From assembly GCF_000317555.1 (NCBI RefSeq), contig NC_019745.1:4964001-5028000 (forward strand): 64,000 nt of DNA, in the 5' to 3' direction. The translations under genes were made by a program, and so were the position numbers. Positions 17,484-26,732 of this stretch are shown piece by piece. The number at the start of each line of letters is the position of its first letter. Position 1 is the first letter of the stretch. Under the pieces are notes generated by a model. That model did not search any database and was not told the origin of the DNA. It saw only the letters and a program-made list of their open reading frames with translations. Source of the stretch: Gloeocapsa sp. PCC 7428 (GTDB lineage: Bacteria; Cyanobacteriota; Cyanobacteriia; Cyanobacteriales; Chroococcidiopsidaceae).

Positions 17484-18407
17484 ATGACTGAATCGTTGTG
17501 GAGTAGCAAACGCTCATTTAATCTTCCCGAAGGAACGTACTTAATCATATTAGCTGCGGCAATTTATGGTTTAACCATCGTGCTAACGAAAGGTGCTTTA
17601 GAACAAATACCACCATTTACTTTGCTATGCATTCAAACAGCTTCAAGTGTGATTTTCTTCTGGACAATCGTTATCTTCCAAGGTATTCAAGTTCCTTTGC
17701 GTTGGACGACACTCAAATTGAGCTTAGCAGGGCTACTTGAACCTGGGTTATCATACATTTTCGGGATGTTTGGGCTAGCGCTGACAACAGCTAGTAATGC
17801 AACGTTCATCAGTACAACGGAACCAGCGATCACAATGGCGCTATCGTGGTTGATTCTGCGCGAACACTTCAATCTTGCTTTTGTTGGATTAGGATTGTTA
17901 GCCTGTGTTGGGGTTTCTTTTATTGTGACTCCTGATGGAACTTCAATTACCTCAGGTTCAATTTGGGGAGATCTTCTTGTCTGTCTCAGTGTTTTGTTTG
18001 CTTCACTTTATGCAATCACAGCAGCGCGTTCAGTCCAACGCTTACATCCAGTAGTCTTAGCCGCAATTCAACAATCTGTCGCACTTATTCTGTTTATCAT
18101 GATGCTTGTTGGCGCATTGTGGTTAGGTTTTGAGTCTTTTGAATTTACACCTGCTATGTGGGGAAATTTAGTGATTGCGATCGCCTCAGGCGCATTTGGC
18201 TATGGATTAGCGTTTCTCCTTTACCTGGCTGCGGTACGCTATCTTCCCGCCAGTAGACTGTCACTTTACCTGACACTAACTCCTGTGTTCGGTGCGATCG
18301 GCGCTTACTTCATATTAGGAGAGCGACTTTTAGTTTCACAAGGCTTCGGAGGTAGCTTGATTATCCTTGCAGTCATCGGTATTTCGTGTTTACCGCATTC
18401 CAAGTAG
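17484..18407 (+). CDS. EamA/DMT-family transporter
   Basis: A 307-residue drug/metabolite exporter with ten hydrophobic segments arranged as two EamA repeats. In the second repeat the SRLSLYLTLTPVFGAIGAYF segment is typical. The ATG at 17484 (MTESLWSS) is preferred over the in-frame TTG at 17472. It is a single gene. Family members export amino acids or small metabolites, but the substrate cannot be read from sequence. Confidence 0.9.
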   Translation: MTESLWSSKRSFNLPEGTYLIILAAAIYGLTIVLTKGALEQIPPFTLLCIQTASSVIFFWTIVIFQGIQVPLRWTTLKLSLAGLLEPGLSYIFGMFGLALTTASNATFISTTEPAITMALSWLILREHFNLAFVGLGLLACVGVSFIVTPDGTSITSGSIWGDLLVCLSVLFASLYAITAARSVQRLHPVVLAAIQQSVALILFIMMLVGALWLGFESFEFTPAMWGNLVIAIASGAFGYGLAFLLYLAAVRYLPASRLSLYLTLTPVFGAIGAYFILGERLLVSQGFGGSLIILAVIGISCLPHSK

Positions 18408-18425
18408 TTGATTGTCAAAACCCGC

Positions 18426-20111
18426 TCAACTCACCATAATCTGAGAAGGTACAGCCCGCCACAAATGATCTAACCGATTTGCAGGCATAGTTAGATACAA
18501 GACATCGCCTGCACTTAAATACGTCCCTAGTAAATCCCAACCGTGGATCGTTTGGCAATTCGTTTCGATATACAGTGGCACAAAATCAGATTGCATTGCG
18601 GTTTCTTTAACGCGCTGACCGCAAAAAGGGTGTGAAGGAGTGATTAAAGTTGCCAAAGCAACCCAAAGACTATCAGCAGTGATGCCATTACCTAAAATCC
18701 TTCCGCCCAGCGCAGCGGCGGCAAAAGCTGGGGCGGCAAGTTCAGCAGGGCTTAGCACCGCCTCGAATTCAAAAACTTGTTGTGCCATGTGCGCAAAATC
18801 TGGATGTTCGTAGCGGACGATCGCAGGAATACTCGGCGTTAATGTTTTGGCATTCAGCGCAATTTCTAAATTAACCGCATCGTTACTTGTCACAATCAAT
18901 AAAGCACTTGCTGATTTGAGATTCGCGGCTTGTAATGTTTCGGGTAAACTTGCATCACCTTGAATCACTGGGATGCCTAAACCACGCGCAGTATTAAGAA
19001 ATCTATTATTAGAATCGCGTTCAATGACAACGACTTCATGTCCGCTTGCATGGAATTGTTGAACAACTTGCACGCCAATGCCACCTAATCCACAAACAAT
19101 GTAATGATGGCGTTGAGGAACTCGTGCCGCATCCCAAAACTGTTTGAAGCGGGTTCCTAAAACAAAATCGTTGAGTAGTGCATAGCAAATTCCGATAATA
19201 CCTGCGCCAATTAACATCATGAAGGCGGTAAAGACTTTGATGCTGTCTGGCGCTTTTTCGACCACTTCTTCTTTACCGCCAGCACCTGTGATCATGCCAA
19301 CCGAAAAATATAAAGCATCAATCAGTGAAGTATTTAAATCAAAACAGATATAAGTGAGCGTTGCAGTAAAAATAGTTATAAGCAGAACTAACGTCACAAC
19401 CATTAACGATTGCCCATGTTGGCGAAATTGACGTAGGTTAGTGACGACTTTTAGCAGTTTAGAAAGCGCTGATTTACGCATTGTTCGGATACTCGGTTGC
19501 GTACCGACGATCAGGCGATCGCCAACTTGCAACTGTTGTCCTGAACTGACCGCACAAACTAGATCGATTTCACCTTGTACAGGGAGATAATAAATCAACA
19601 TCCGCGCGCGATCGTCCCATAAATCGCTCAATAGTCGCCCGCGCCAAGGATGATTTTCGTGAATATATTCTTCTTGAATCGGCCATGTTTGATTAAAGAG
19701 TTTGAGTTGCCCGATCGCTCGATTTCCCAAGGCAGCAAAGTAAAATACCGGTGCGGCTAAACCCGAAACACTCATGCTAACGTGATCCGGTAGAGTATGG
19801 TCGAGGCGATCGCCTAAGTTGGCATTAAATAAACGATTGATAATCCGAATTCGAGGATTGAGGACTCGCGCTTGAATGAGAATTGCTAAATTCAGCGCAT
19901 CATCACTGTTTGCCAGTACCAGTGTTTGCGCCGTTTCAATACTTGCCGCTTGTAAAGTCGCCGCTGCTTGCAGATCGCCAACAACGATCGTTTCTTCTTT
20001 GGGAATCGGCTGGTGATGAATTCCAACGACACTTGCTCCTTGTTGTCTAAGCAAACAAAAAATTTTGTAGCCCGTGCGTTCTAAGCCGCAGACAATGATC
20101 CGAGGTTTCAT
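18426..20111 (-). CDS. Dual RCK (TrkA-N) protein with central two-helix channel segment
   Basis: A 561-residue protein in the order RCK/TrkA-N domain (1-120, GLERTGYK), TrkA-C-like part (about 140-205), a two-helix pore module (helices about 236-256 and 292-315), then a second TrkA-N domain (from 336, VCGLGGIGVQVVQQFHASGHEV) and C-terminal TrkA-C. This resembles prokaryotic K+ channels and CASTOR/POLLUX-like proteins. The pore loop reads YFSVGMITGAGGKEEV, so the canonical TVGYGD filter is missing. Ion selectivity is therefore uncertain. It is a single gene, convergent with the DMT gene 18 bases away. Confidence 0.85.
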   Translation of the reverse strand: MKPRIIVCGLERTGYKIFCLLRQQGASVVGIHHQPIPKEETIVVGDLQAAATLQAASIETAQTLVLANSDDALNLAILIQARVLNPRIRIINRLFNANLGDRLDHTLPDHVSMSVSGLAAPVFYFAALGNRAIGQLKLFNQTWPIQEEYIHENHPWRGRLLSDLWDDRARMLIYYLPVQGEIDLVCAVSSGQQLQVGDRLIVGTQPSIRTMRKSALSKLLKVVTNLRQFRQHGQSLMVVTLVLLITIFTATLTYICFDLNTSLIDALYFSVGMITGAGGKEEVVEKAPDSIKVFTAFMMLIGAGIIGICYALLNDFVLGTRFKQFWDAARVPQRHHYIVCGLGGIGVQVVQQFHASGHEVVVIERDSNNRFLNTARGLGIPVIQGDASLPETLQAANLKSASALLIVTSNDAVNLEIALNAKTLTPSIPAIVRYEHPDFAHMAQQVFEFEAVLSPAELAAPAFAAAALGGRILGNGITADSLWVALATLITPSHPFCGQRVKETAMQSDFVPLYIETNCQTIHGWDLLGTYLSAGDVLYLTMPANRLDHLWRAVPSQIMVS

Positions 20112-20509
20112 ATCTTAATCGCAATTCCCCAGTAGCAAGCGAAAGTAACTTACTGTTGTCTAAATCACCATTTTTGACTACTAGCAGCGCACATACTGTA
20201 GCTGAAAACACTGCTACTCAAAGTTGTTATTCACAAAAACAGTTTGAATTATGAGTCTCTATTTAGAGTTGCTAATTGCTAATGCGTCATTATTTATGGC
20301 TATGAACGCTTAACCAATCGGTGTGGCGAGTATAACTTTTTGCAATCTCGCTGTACGTGAACAAGAAAAATTAACTTTGTTGGTCAATAAATTTGCATAA
20401 AAAGGCAATACGCTGCAAAAGTCACTCATTTATTCTGAGCTTATACAAGCTAGGTTACAGCCCGACGCGACTTAATAAACACTTATACATAACTTCCACT
20501 GACAAAATT
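20112..20509. other. Divergent upstream region of the RCK and protease genes
   Basis: About 400 bases with promoters presumed for both directions. A longer in-frame start for the protease exists at 20393 but lacks a clear ribosome site. No RNA gene recognised. Confidence 0.35.
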
Positions 20510-22279
20510 ATGATAACTGTTTCAAAAGTTACAGAATATCGCGATCTAATTTCTGATGACTATGATTTAAGCCAAGATAGCCTTTTAAATTACAGCGAAT
20601 TTGCTAGCGACACTCTACTAAAAATTGTGCCCACTCTTACAGAATTTACATCAGTAGCGTCATCGTTAGTAGAAACTGCCGATGAATCGCTTCAGCAAAT
20701 TATTTCAAACGGTTTTGTCGATTCGGTTAAAGAAAAGGAACTTCCTTTTATACTGCCAGACATTGAAAGCAACAAGCTTGTTAGCACTGAAAAAATAGCT
20801 TCAGCGATAAGTAATGCAAAGACGTTTGACTTAGGGCAAAGTTTTGGGTGGATTGGTAACGATCCACCAACATCACAATTATCAACTCAACCACAGCGTT
20901 GTGGTTGTTCAGCGTGCTGTGGTTTTGCTAGCGACTTCAATAACGATAGTTTAAACTTTCAAACCGCAGCCTCAGCAAACGGAGGATTAACACCCCAAGC
21001 AAACACAGGGGTTTACTACATCGATGCACTACTACCTACTCCAGCGAATTACTGGGTTGGTTCGACGATAAGTTATAGCTTCATGACATCAGTACCAAGC
21101 TATTATCCCTGGAATAATTCAGAGCGCAACAACTTTGTTCCTTTTAATGCAACGCAAGCAAATGCAGCACGAAGAGCCTTACAACTTTTCAGCGAGATTT
21201 CAGGACTCAGATTTGTTGAAGTATCTAATGCAGGTGCAGGGGGAACAATTCGGTTTGGTACAGCAAACTTAGGAGATACTAAAAGCGCTCACGCCTACCT
21301 TCCAGATAACAATCCCTTGGGAGGAGATGTTTGGCTAAATAATTCTTACTATCCTAATTACACTCAAACCAATAGCTCTTATGGATTTTTGACCATGGTT
21401 CATGAAATTGGTCATGCACTAGGGCTAAAACATCCAGGTAACTACAATGCAGGGGGAGGAGGTAGTCAAGGTCCTTTCTTACCCGCACAAGAAGATAACA
21501 CCAAGTATACGGTGATGTCCTACTTTAAGCATCCAGGTAGTGGGATTCATCCTCAAACACCAATGCTTTACGACATTGCGGCAATCCAGTATCTCTACGG
21601 TGCTAATAATAACACTCGTCCTGGCAATAACACTTATTCATGGAATGCAAATCAAGCCTTTATACAAACAATCTGGGATGCTGGCGGTAATGATACTATT
21701 AGCGCTGCGAATCAATCTCTAGCTGCAACGATTAACCTTAACCCTGGAAGCTTTAGTTCGATTGGACGTTTCTCTAATAGCAGTAGCAATCGAGCTAATG
21801 GTAACTTGGCGATCGCCTACAGAGTCACAATTGAAAATGCGATCGGAGGTGCAGGAAACGATACTCTCATCGGTAATAACGTTGCCAATAATCTTTCTGG
21901 TAGAAATGGCAATGATTATTTGTTTGGTGGCGGTAGTTATGACACGCTTACAGGAGGTGCAGGGAAGGATATTCTCATCGGCTACGGTGGTAGTACAGAA
22001 GTTGATGTTTTGACTGGAGGCACAGGTACAGATACCTTTGTGTTAGGTGAAGCCTCTAATGTCTTTTACCGAGGAGATGGCTATGCTCGGATTACCGATT
22101 TTGATTGGCGGAATGACTATATTCAAGTAAGGGGAACTTCAAATCAATACTCGTTACAATCAGGAAATTGGTTTGGCAGTGCTGCACTTGATACCGCAAT
22201 ATTCTTTGGCAATGATGCGATCGGCGTCGTCCAAGATTCTACTAACGTTAGTTTTGCACGCGACTTTATTTTTGCTTAG
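20510..22279 (+). CDS. Serralysin-like M10 metalloprotease with RTX repeats
   Basis: A 589-residue secreted protease. The zinc site HEIGHALGLKHPG and the Met-turn VMSYF identify an M10 metalloprotease. C-terminal calcium-binding RTX nonapeptides follow (GGAGNDTLIG, GRNGNDYLFG, GGAGKDILIG), then a peptidase-M10 C-terminal module. No Sec signal is present, as expected for type I secretion of RTX proteins; no HlyB/HlyD/TolC genes are nearby. The segment before the catalytic domain holds a cysteine cluster (RCGCSACCG, about residues 128-136) unusual for serralysins. The start is put at the ATG at 20510 rather than 20393. Confidence 0.9.
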   Translation: MITVSKVTEYRDLISDDYDLSQDSLLNYSEFASDTLLKIVPTLTEFTSVASSLVETADESLQQIISNGFVDSVKEKELPFILPDIESNKLVSTEKIASAISNAKTFDLGQSFGWIGNDPPTSQLSTQPQRCGCSACCGFASDFNNDSLNFQTAASANGGLTPQANTGVYYIDALLPTPANYWVGSTISYSFMTSVPSYYPWNNSERNNFVPFNATQANAARRALQLFSEISGLRFVEVSNAGAGGTIRFGTANLGDTKSAHAYLPDNNPLGGDVWLNNSYYPNYTQTNSSYGFLTMVHEIGHALGLKHPGNYNAGGGGSQGPFLPAQEDNTKYTVMSYFKHPGSGIHPQTPMLYDIAAIQYLYGANNNTRPGNNTYSWNANQAFIQTIWDAGGNDTISAANQSLAATINLNPGSFSSIGRFSNSSSNRANGNLAIAYRVTIENAIGGAGNDTLIGNNVANNLSGRNGNDYLFGGGSYDTLTGGAGKDILIGYGGSTEVDVLTGGTGTDTFVLGEASNVFYRGDGYARITDFDWRNDYIQVRGTSNQYSLQSGNWFGSAALDTAIFFGNDAIGVVQDSTNVSFARDFIFA

Positions 22280-22357
22280 CAACTCTATCTTGTTTCGTGG
22301 AACGATATTAAATAGAGGTTAATCTAGGGAAAACAAGATAAGACTAATGCCGCCAAG

Positions 22358-23032
22358 ATGAATCACATTTTTGCAGCTAGGGTATTTACCGAATTATCTA
22401 CGCAGCTAGTACGCGCGTTTGACGCAATCTACAGTGGCTGGATTCTGTGGAACTTGTTTTTGGCTTTTATTCCTTTAGCGCTTAGCTTTTGGCTATTTCG
22501 CCGCAAAACACGCTCTCGTTCTTTGGTGTGGTGGATAATTTTTGTTGTTTTCGTGGCTTTTTTACCCAACGCACCTTACGTTCTCACGGATATCATTCAT
22601 CTCATTCGTGGAATACGCCCTAATATATCGCCGTGGATAATTACGCTGTTTGTCATCCCTGTGCATCTATTTGCCATGCTAAGTGGCTTTGAGGCTTATG
22701 TTGTCTCTTTGATTAACCTAGGCTATTACTTAAGACGTCTAGGAGCAAGACAATTTGTCGTTTGGGCAGAATTAATCGCACACGCGTTATGTGCGGTTGG
22801 AGTTTATCTTGGTAGATTTCGCCGCTTTAACAGTTGGGATTTAGTAACTGAACCTGGTAACGTTCTACTGAGAACCGTCAATGATTTAACTGAACGACGC
22901 CCTTTATTTGTTGTATTTATCATCTTTATTATTATCACAGCATTTTACTGGATAATGAAACAAATAACTCTGGGGCTTGTGCTCCGAATTCATCACGCGC
23001 GAGCAAAAACTGACATCGATCAATATCTATAA
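22358..23032 (+). CDS. DUF1361 membrane protein
   Basis: A 224-residue integral membrane protein with about six helices. The family hallmarks FLPNAPYVLTDIIHL and YLGRFRRFNSWDLVTEP are both present. Function is unknown in all homologues I know of. It lies 79 bases after the RTX protease on the same strand, which may be chance. Confidence 0.88.
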   Translation: MNHIFAARVFTELSTQLVRAFDAIYSGWILWNLFLAFIPLALSFWLFRRKTRSRSLVWWIIFVVFVAFLPNAPYVLTDIIHLIRGIRPNISPWIITLFVIPVHLFAMLSGFEAYVVSLINLGYYLRRLGARQFVVWAELIAHALCAVGVYLGRFRRFNSWDLVTEPGNVLLRTVNDLTERRPLFVVFIIFIIITAFYWIMKQITLGLVLRIHHARAKTDIDQYL

Positions 23033-23067
23033 ATTTTGTTCTTCTCAATTCATCCAATCCAATATTT

Positions 23068-23298
23068 TATCTTTTCGCTGCCATAACTGCTCTTTCAAAT
23101 TTGCGACTACCTAGAAGGATGTAGCTAATAAATTTAGGCAGCATTTCGTTAACTCTGGGGAACAGTTTGTTTGCTGCTCAGCTATCTAAAAGCTCTAACA
23201 AGTAAAGTAGTAACGGTCGCAAAAACTCCATCACTTAAGGCTTTAATGCGATCGCTCCTGACTTCATCAATATTGAATTGCTCATTTGATGTACTCAT
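23068..23298 (-). pseudogene. Degraded TMEM175/DUF1211 potassium-channel gene
   Basis: On the minus strand an ATG at 23296-23298 opens MSTSNEQFNIDEVRSDRIKA, followed by LSDGVFATVTTLLV. This is the first-helix signature of TMEM175 channels (RxxxFSDGVFAIVMTLL type). The frame stops after 38 codons. A second frame further on reads EMLPKFISYILLG and ends at 23068, resembling a later helix of the same family. Most of the expected roughly 200 residues is deleted, so this is a dead remnant. Confidence 0.65.
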
Positions 23299-23333
23299 AT
23301 CATTTCAATAATTGAGAATGAGATGTCAAATAT

Positions 23334-23729
23334 CTAGTCTAAGAATTGATACAATCCAATTAAATTATCATCAGGATCTCTGAAATAAACTGTTTTAATT
23401 CTATAATCTATATTATTCATAGGCTCTGTAACAAAGTTAATGTTTTTATGCAGCAGACGATGATATTCTTGCTCGATATCATGTACAGTAAAAATTAAAG
23501 CTACTTTATCTTGACATTCTGCATGAGTTGGTTTATCGGTAGTTCTAATAATCTCTGCCATTTCTTGACGTCTAAACAAACTCAATTTCATTCCACCAAC
23601 CTGAAACTCAGCGTAACCACTTTTTTCATCTTCTACATTAACCGGAAATTCCATAACATCTTTGTAGAACAGAAAACACGCTTTGAGATCTGAAACAAGT
23701 AGTCTTGTATATGCAGAACTTACTTTCAT
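23334..23729 (-). CDS. VOC (glyoxalase/bleomycin-resistance) family protein
   Basis: A 131-residue protein of the vicinal-oxygen-chelate fold, with two beta-alpha-beta-beta-beta units. It starts YTRLLVSDLKACFLFYKDVM and ends VYFRDPDDNLIGLYQF, where the acidic residue is usually a metal ligand. Substrate unknown; family members include dioxygenases, isomerases and binding proteins. A stand-alone gene. Confidence 0.88.
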   Translation of the reverse strand: MKVSSAYTRLLVSDLKACFLFYKDVMEFPVNVEDEKSGYAEFQVGGMKLSLFRRQEMAEIIRTTDKPTHAECQDKVALIFTVHDIEQEYHRLLHKNINFVTEPMNNIDYRIKTVYFRDPDDNLIGLYQFLD

Positions 23730-24178
23730 AACTGCTTACCTCAGTAAAATCAAGTTATTTTAATAACTATGAGTAGATGCAGTAAAGGCTATATGCTACA
23801 AATGAAACTCATTTTTGGCTAAACCTTACCAATATTCACTCAAAGGTTCATATTGCGGCTCTTATGGTAGTAATTCAACATCTGCGAAACTACGCTGCTG
23901 ACCATAATTCATTATCCGCATCATTCTATCAAGTAAGTGATGGAAAGTAGCAGAAATTAGCCCACGATTTTGTAATCTTATATTGACATATTCCCTCTCC
24001 ATAAGATTTCTATTTGATTTTTGGACGTTTTGTCAAGGCTGTTAATTGTTAATAAACTTTAATCATTGACCATTAACTGTTGACAGGCTAAGCGCCAAAT
24101 TTCATCTCTAGAATCGACTTGCTATAATTCTACAAGGCATGGTTGATTTTATGATTTTAAGCGAATGGCAAGATGAAT
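23730..24178. other. Intergenic region with one small candidate frame
   Basis: About 450 bases between the VOC and ABM genes. Apart from the small candidate frame listed separately I recognise nothing. Confidence 0.35.
23862..24002 (-). CDS. Candidate small protein, 46 residues
   Basis: A minus-strand frame from ATG at 24000-24002 to TAA at 23862. It begins MEREYVNIRLQNRGLISATF and ends RSFADVELLP. Composition looks protein-like, but I recognise no family and see no strong ribosome site. It could be a short gene, a gene fragment or chance. Confidence 0.25.
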   Translation of the reverse strand: MEREYVNIRLQNRGLISATFHHLLDRMMRIMNYGQQRSFADVELLP

Positions 24179-24529
24179 TCAATCATCCTGATTAAGTTCT
24201 AGCGTGGTGTTGTCTGAGTGCAAACTGACGACTTCAAAAATATGTAAATCTGGTGGTTGAAAGTTGGCAAGCTTTTTTCCTTGCGCCTGTACTTCTGAAT
24301 TATTAAGAAAAGCGTGATAGTTTTCAAGGCTTCGCCATTGCGCATAATTTATAACACGTACGCCATCCAAACTTTTGTGAAGGGTAGCCGAAACAAAACC
24401 TGGTTGATACTTCACTGCAATTTCAATAAACTCAATAATAGTATCGATTAGCTGTTGTTGGTGTTCTGGTTCAACAGTGAAAACAATTATGACTGTAACG
24501 ACGTCATTATTTTTAGCGATCGCTGGCAT
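24179..24529 (-). CDS. Antibiotic biosynthesis monooxygenase (ABM) domain protein
   Basis: A 116-residue single ABM domain (dimeric ferredoxin-like fold), with QPGFVSATLHKSLDGVRVIN and the YAQWRSLENYHAFL stretch typical of the family. Relatives include heme-degrading and quinol monooxygenases, but many are of unknown role. It lies 87 bases from the pirin gene on the same strand, so they may be co-transcribed. A role in quinone or reactive-electrophile detoxification would fit both neighbours, as inference. Confidence 0.85.
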   Translation of the reverse strand: MPAIAKNNDVVTVIIVFTVEPEHQQQLIDTIIEFIEIAVKYQPGFVSATLHKSLDGVRVINYAQWRSLENYHAFLNNSEVQAQGKKLANFQPPDLHIFEVVSLHSDNTTLELNQDD

Positions 24530-24616
24530 TTCATTATCTCATTTTTAATAACAAATAGGGTGAGTTATTACCCACCCCGCGACAAATCAAATTGGTAGCA
24601 TTGTAGTCTTCCAATA

Positions 24617-25327
24617 TTACGCAAGATCAAACAACAGAATCTCTGCACCAATATCAGTACTCATTTCTAAGTCTCCTTCGTACATTTGCACTCCATCTCC
24701 TGCGCGCAGTTCCTGATCGTTAAGAGAGACAATTCCTTGCGCAACTTGTAACCAAGCATAACGGTTTGGTTTGAGGTGATAATTCAAAATATCACCTTTT
24801 TCTAAAACAGACGTATACAAATCAATATCTTGCTGAATTGTCACCGCGCCATCACGCCCATCTTTAGCAGCAATTAAACGTAAGTTACTGCGTCGTTGTT
24901 CTAGAGGAAATGCTTTTTGCTCATATCTAGGTTGTACTCCTTGTGTATCAGGAATAATCCAAATTTGTAAAAAGTGAACAGGTTCAGTTTTTGATGGATT
25001 AAACTCGCTGTGAGTAATTCCAGTACCTGCACTCATGATTTGTGCTTCTCCTGGAGAAATAATCGCGCCGTTACCTAAGTTGTCTTGATGTTCTAATGCA
25101 CCTTCTAGAACATAAGTAAAAATTTCCATATTGCGGTGGCTATGCATCGGAAAACCAGCGCCAGGAACAACGCGATCGTCGTTGATGACTCGTAAAGCAC
25201 GAAAGCCCATCCGCGCCGGATCGTAAAAACTCCCAAAAGAAAAAGTATGGTAACTGTCTAACCAACCCATTCGCGTACGACCACGAGCATTTCTATCATG
25301 AATAATATTAGTGGCTGTGTGCGTCAT
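24617..25327 (-). CDS. Pirin family protein (YhhW-like)
   Basis: A 236-residue bicupin. The N-terminal cupin has the metal-binding set in FPMHSHRNMEIFTYVLEG, GALEHQDN and GTGITHSEFN (three His and a Glu). The relatives YhhW and human pirin bind iron and can show quercetin 2,3-dioxygenase activity. Full length. Upstream lies a long AT-rich region with a strong palindrome (25536-25562), a possible operator. Confidence 0.93.
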   Translation of the reverse strand: MTHTATNIIHDRNARGRTRMGWLDSYHTFSFGSFYDPARMGFRALRVINDDRVVPGAGFPMHSHRNMEIFTYVLEGALEHQDNLGNGAIISPGEAQIMSAGTGITHSEFNPSKTEPVHFLQIWIIPDTQGVQPRYEQKAFPLEQRRSNLRLIAAKDGRDGAVTIQQDIDLYTSVLEKGDILNYHLKPNRYAWLQVAQGIVSLNDQELRAGDGVQMYEGDLEMSTDIGAEILLFDLA

Positions 25328-25842
25328 ATTTTTACCTCCTTGAGTTTTCTCCTACAAGCTTTCTCGTAACTATATGGATAGCTAATTATTAGATTAATTA
25401 TTATTGAAGTTTCTAAAACGCTAAAGCTACTAAAATATTTTAATAGATTTTACTTAATAATCTCTTTAAATAAAATTCTTATGGTTGTTCTCTATTACTA
25501 TATTAAATAAAAAAGATAAAAATAGTAAGTACGTACTCAAAAGTAAGTTACTTACTTTTGAGATATTGCTATTTAAGGAGTTATTTAGTATCGAGTATCT
25601 ATAAATACTAGTATTAATTTTATTCAAGCCACAAAAAATATTAATGGACACAACGAGCCAGTATAAATATTACTTGCCTTTGCGTTCTATTTAAAATATA
25701 AAAACGGTAGCTCGTTAAAAAGGGAAAATTCAGTTTGTGCGATCGCCTAAAAGTAATAAGTCACCCAGAGAATGATTTACACAACAAGCGAAATAAGCTT
25801 AAAAATAGAAATGTAACTAAAACTTCTACAGAAATCTGTTTC
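25328..25842. other. AT-rich region between pirin and DCC genes
   Basis: About 515 bases, strongly AT-rich, with the palindrome cluster listed separately. A longer in-frame start of the DCC gene lies at 25735 but looks spurious. No RNA gene recognised. Confidence 0.35.
25528..25562. promoter_or_regulatory. Adjacent palindromes, candidate operator
   Basis: AGTACGTACT (25528-25537) abuts a perfect 12-bp inverted repeat CTCAAAAGTAAG (25536-25547) / CTTACTTTTGAG (25551-25562) around a 3-base centre. No T-tract follows, so it is not an obvious terminator. It sits about 200 bases upstream of the pirin start and could bind a dimeric repressor. Confidence 0.45.
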
Positions 25843-26256
25843 ATGAATTACCACGTCATCTACGACGGCAATTGCAACCTGTGCGTAACTTTTGTCCAAT
25901 TACTCGAAAGCTTTGATAAGGGACAAATGTTTCGATACGTCCCCATGCAAGACCAAGCGACACTTGCACCCTGGGGAATTACACCACAAGATTGCGAATT
26001 AGGTGTAATTTTGCTTGCTACTGATGCACCCGAACATCGTTGGCAAGGTACAGCAGCGATCGAAGAAATTGGGCGCGTGTTACCGATGGGTAATCTTTTT
26101 GTGGAAGCTTATCGCGGATTACCAGGCGTCAAGTGGGTAGGCGATCGCATTTACGAACAAGTTCGCGATAACCGCTACGCATTATTTGGGAAACGTCAAA
26201 ATACTTATAATTCACCTTACTGTAGTGAATGTGGTAGTCAATCTGCCAGCAATTGA
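25843..26256 (+). CDS. Thiol-disulfide oxidoreductase, DCC family
   Basis: A 137-residue DCC (DUF393) protein, named for its N-terminal Asp-Cys-Cys motif: here YDGNCNLCVTFVQLL with a CxxC. The middle WQGTAAIEEIGRVLP and the C-terminal NRYALFG are also family features. Two extra C-terminal cysteines (YCSECG) are present. I start it at the ATG at 25843 (MNYHVIYDG); the longer frame from 25735 adds an unlikely basic leader. It probably acts in thiol redox chemistry in the cytoplasm. Confidence 0.9.
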   Translation: MNYHVIYDGNCNLCVTFVQLLESFDKGQMFRYVPMQDQATLAPWGITPQDCELGVILLATDAPEHRWQGTAAIEEIGRVLPMGNLFVEAYRGLPGVKWVGDRIYEQVRDNRYALFGKRQNTYNSPYCSECGSQSASN

Positions 26257-26297
26257 GCAAGATTAGATAATTCCTTAAAGCTACTTGTGACCAATGA

Positions 26298-26732
26298 CTA
26301 CTCTGGTGCTGTTGGCTGATTAAATACGCGGATAATTTCGCGGCAAAACGATTTTAACTTTTCTCCGACCTCAGGGGAAGGTTGAACAGCACCAACGAAA
26401 CTCCAGTTTTCCACGGTAGAAAGACGCCACTGCTTACCGCGATGGTCGAAACCTGCGGCTTCAACACCGATACAAGCGCGATCGCCGTTTAAAGGATCTT
26501 CGTGAAAGCGGATTTGCACCAAAATGCTGCGACTTTGCAACGAGCGACTAACACCAGGAAAGTGAAAACCAATATCGATTGAATCAGGATCGACTAATTC
26601 TCTAGTATCAGGATCATTTGTCCACGGTTTGAGGTCAGACCTAGCGTCAGGAAACTCTGATTTAAAAAGATTAACGACTGTAGCAATTTTACTAGTAAGT
26701 TCCAAATTAGTTGCTTGCTCAGCTGCGTTCAC
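26298..26732 (-). CDS. Conserved hypothetical protein
   Basis: A 144-residue soluble protein read from GTG at 26730-26732, with AGGAG about 9 bases upstream supporting this start. It has no recognised domain. The core around DPDSIDIGFHFPGVSRSL and the strands after it suggest a compact alpha/beta fold. It converges on the DCC gene. Function unknown. Confidence 0.65.
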   Translation of the reverse strand: MNAAEQATNLELTSKIATVVNLFKSEFPDARSDLKPWTNDPDTRELVDPDSIDIGFHFPGVSRSLQSRSILVQIRFHEDPLNGDRACIGVEAAGFDHRGKQWRLSTVENWSFVGAVQPSPEVGEKLKSFCREIIRVFNQPTAPE

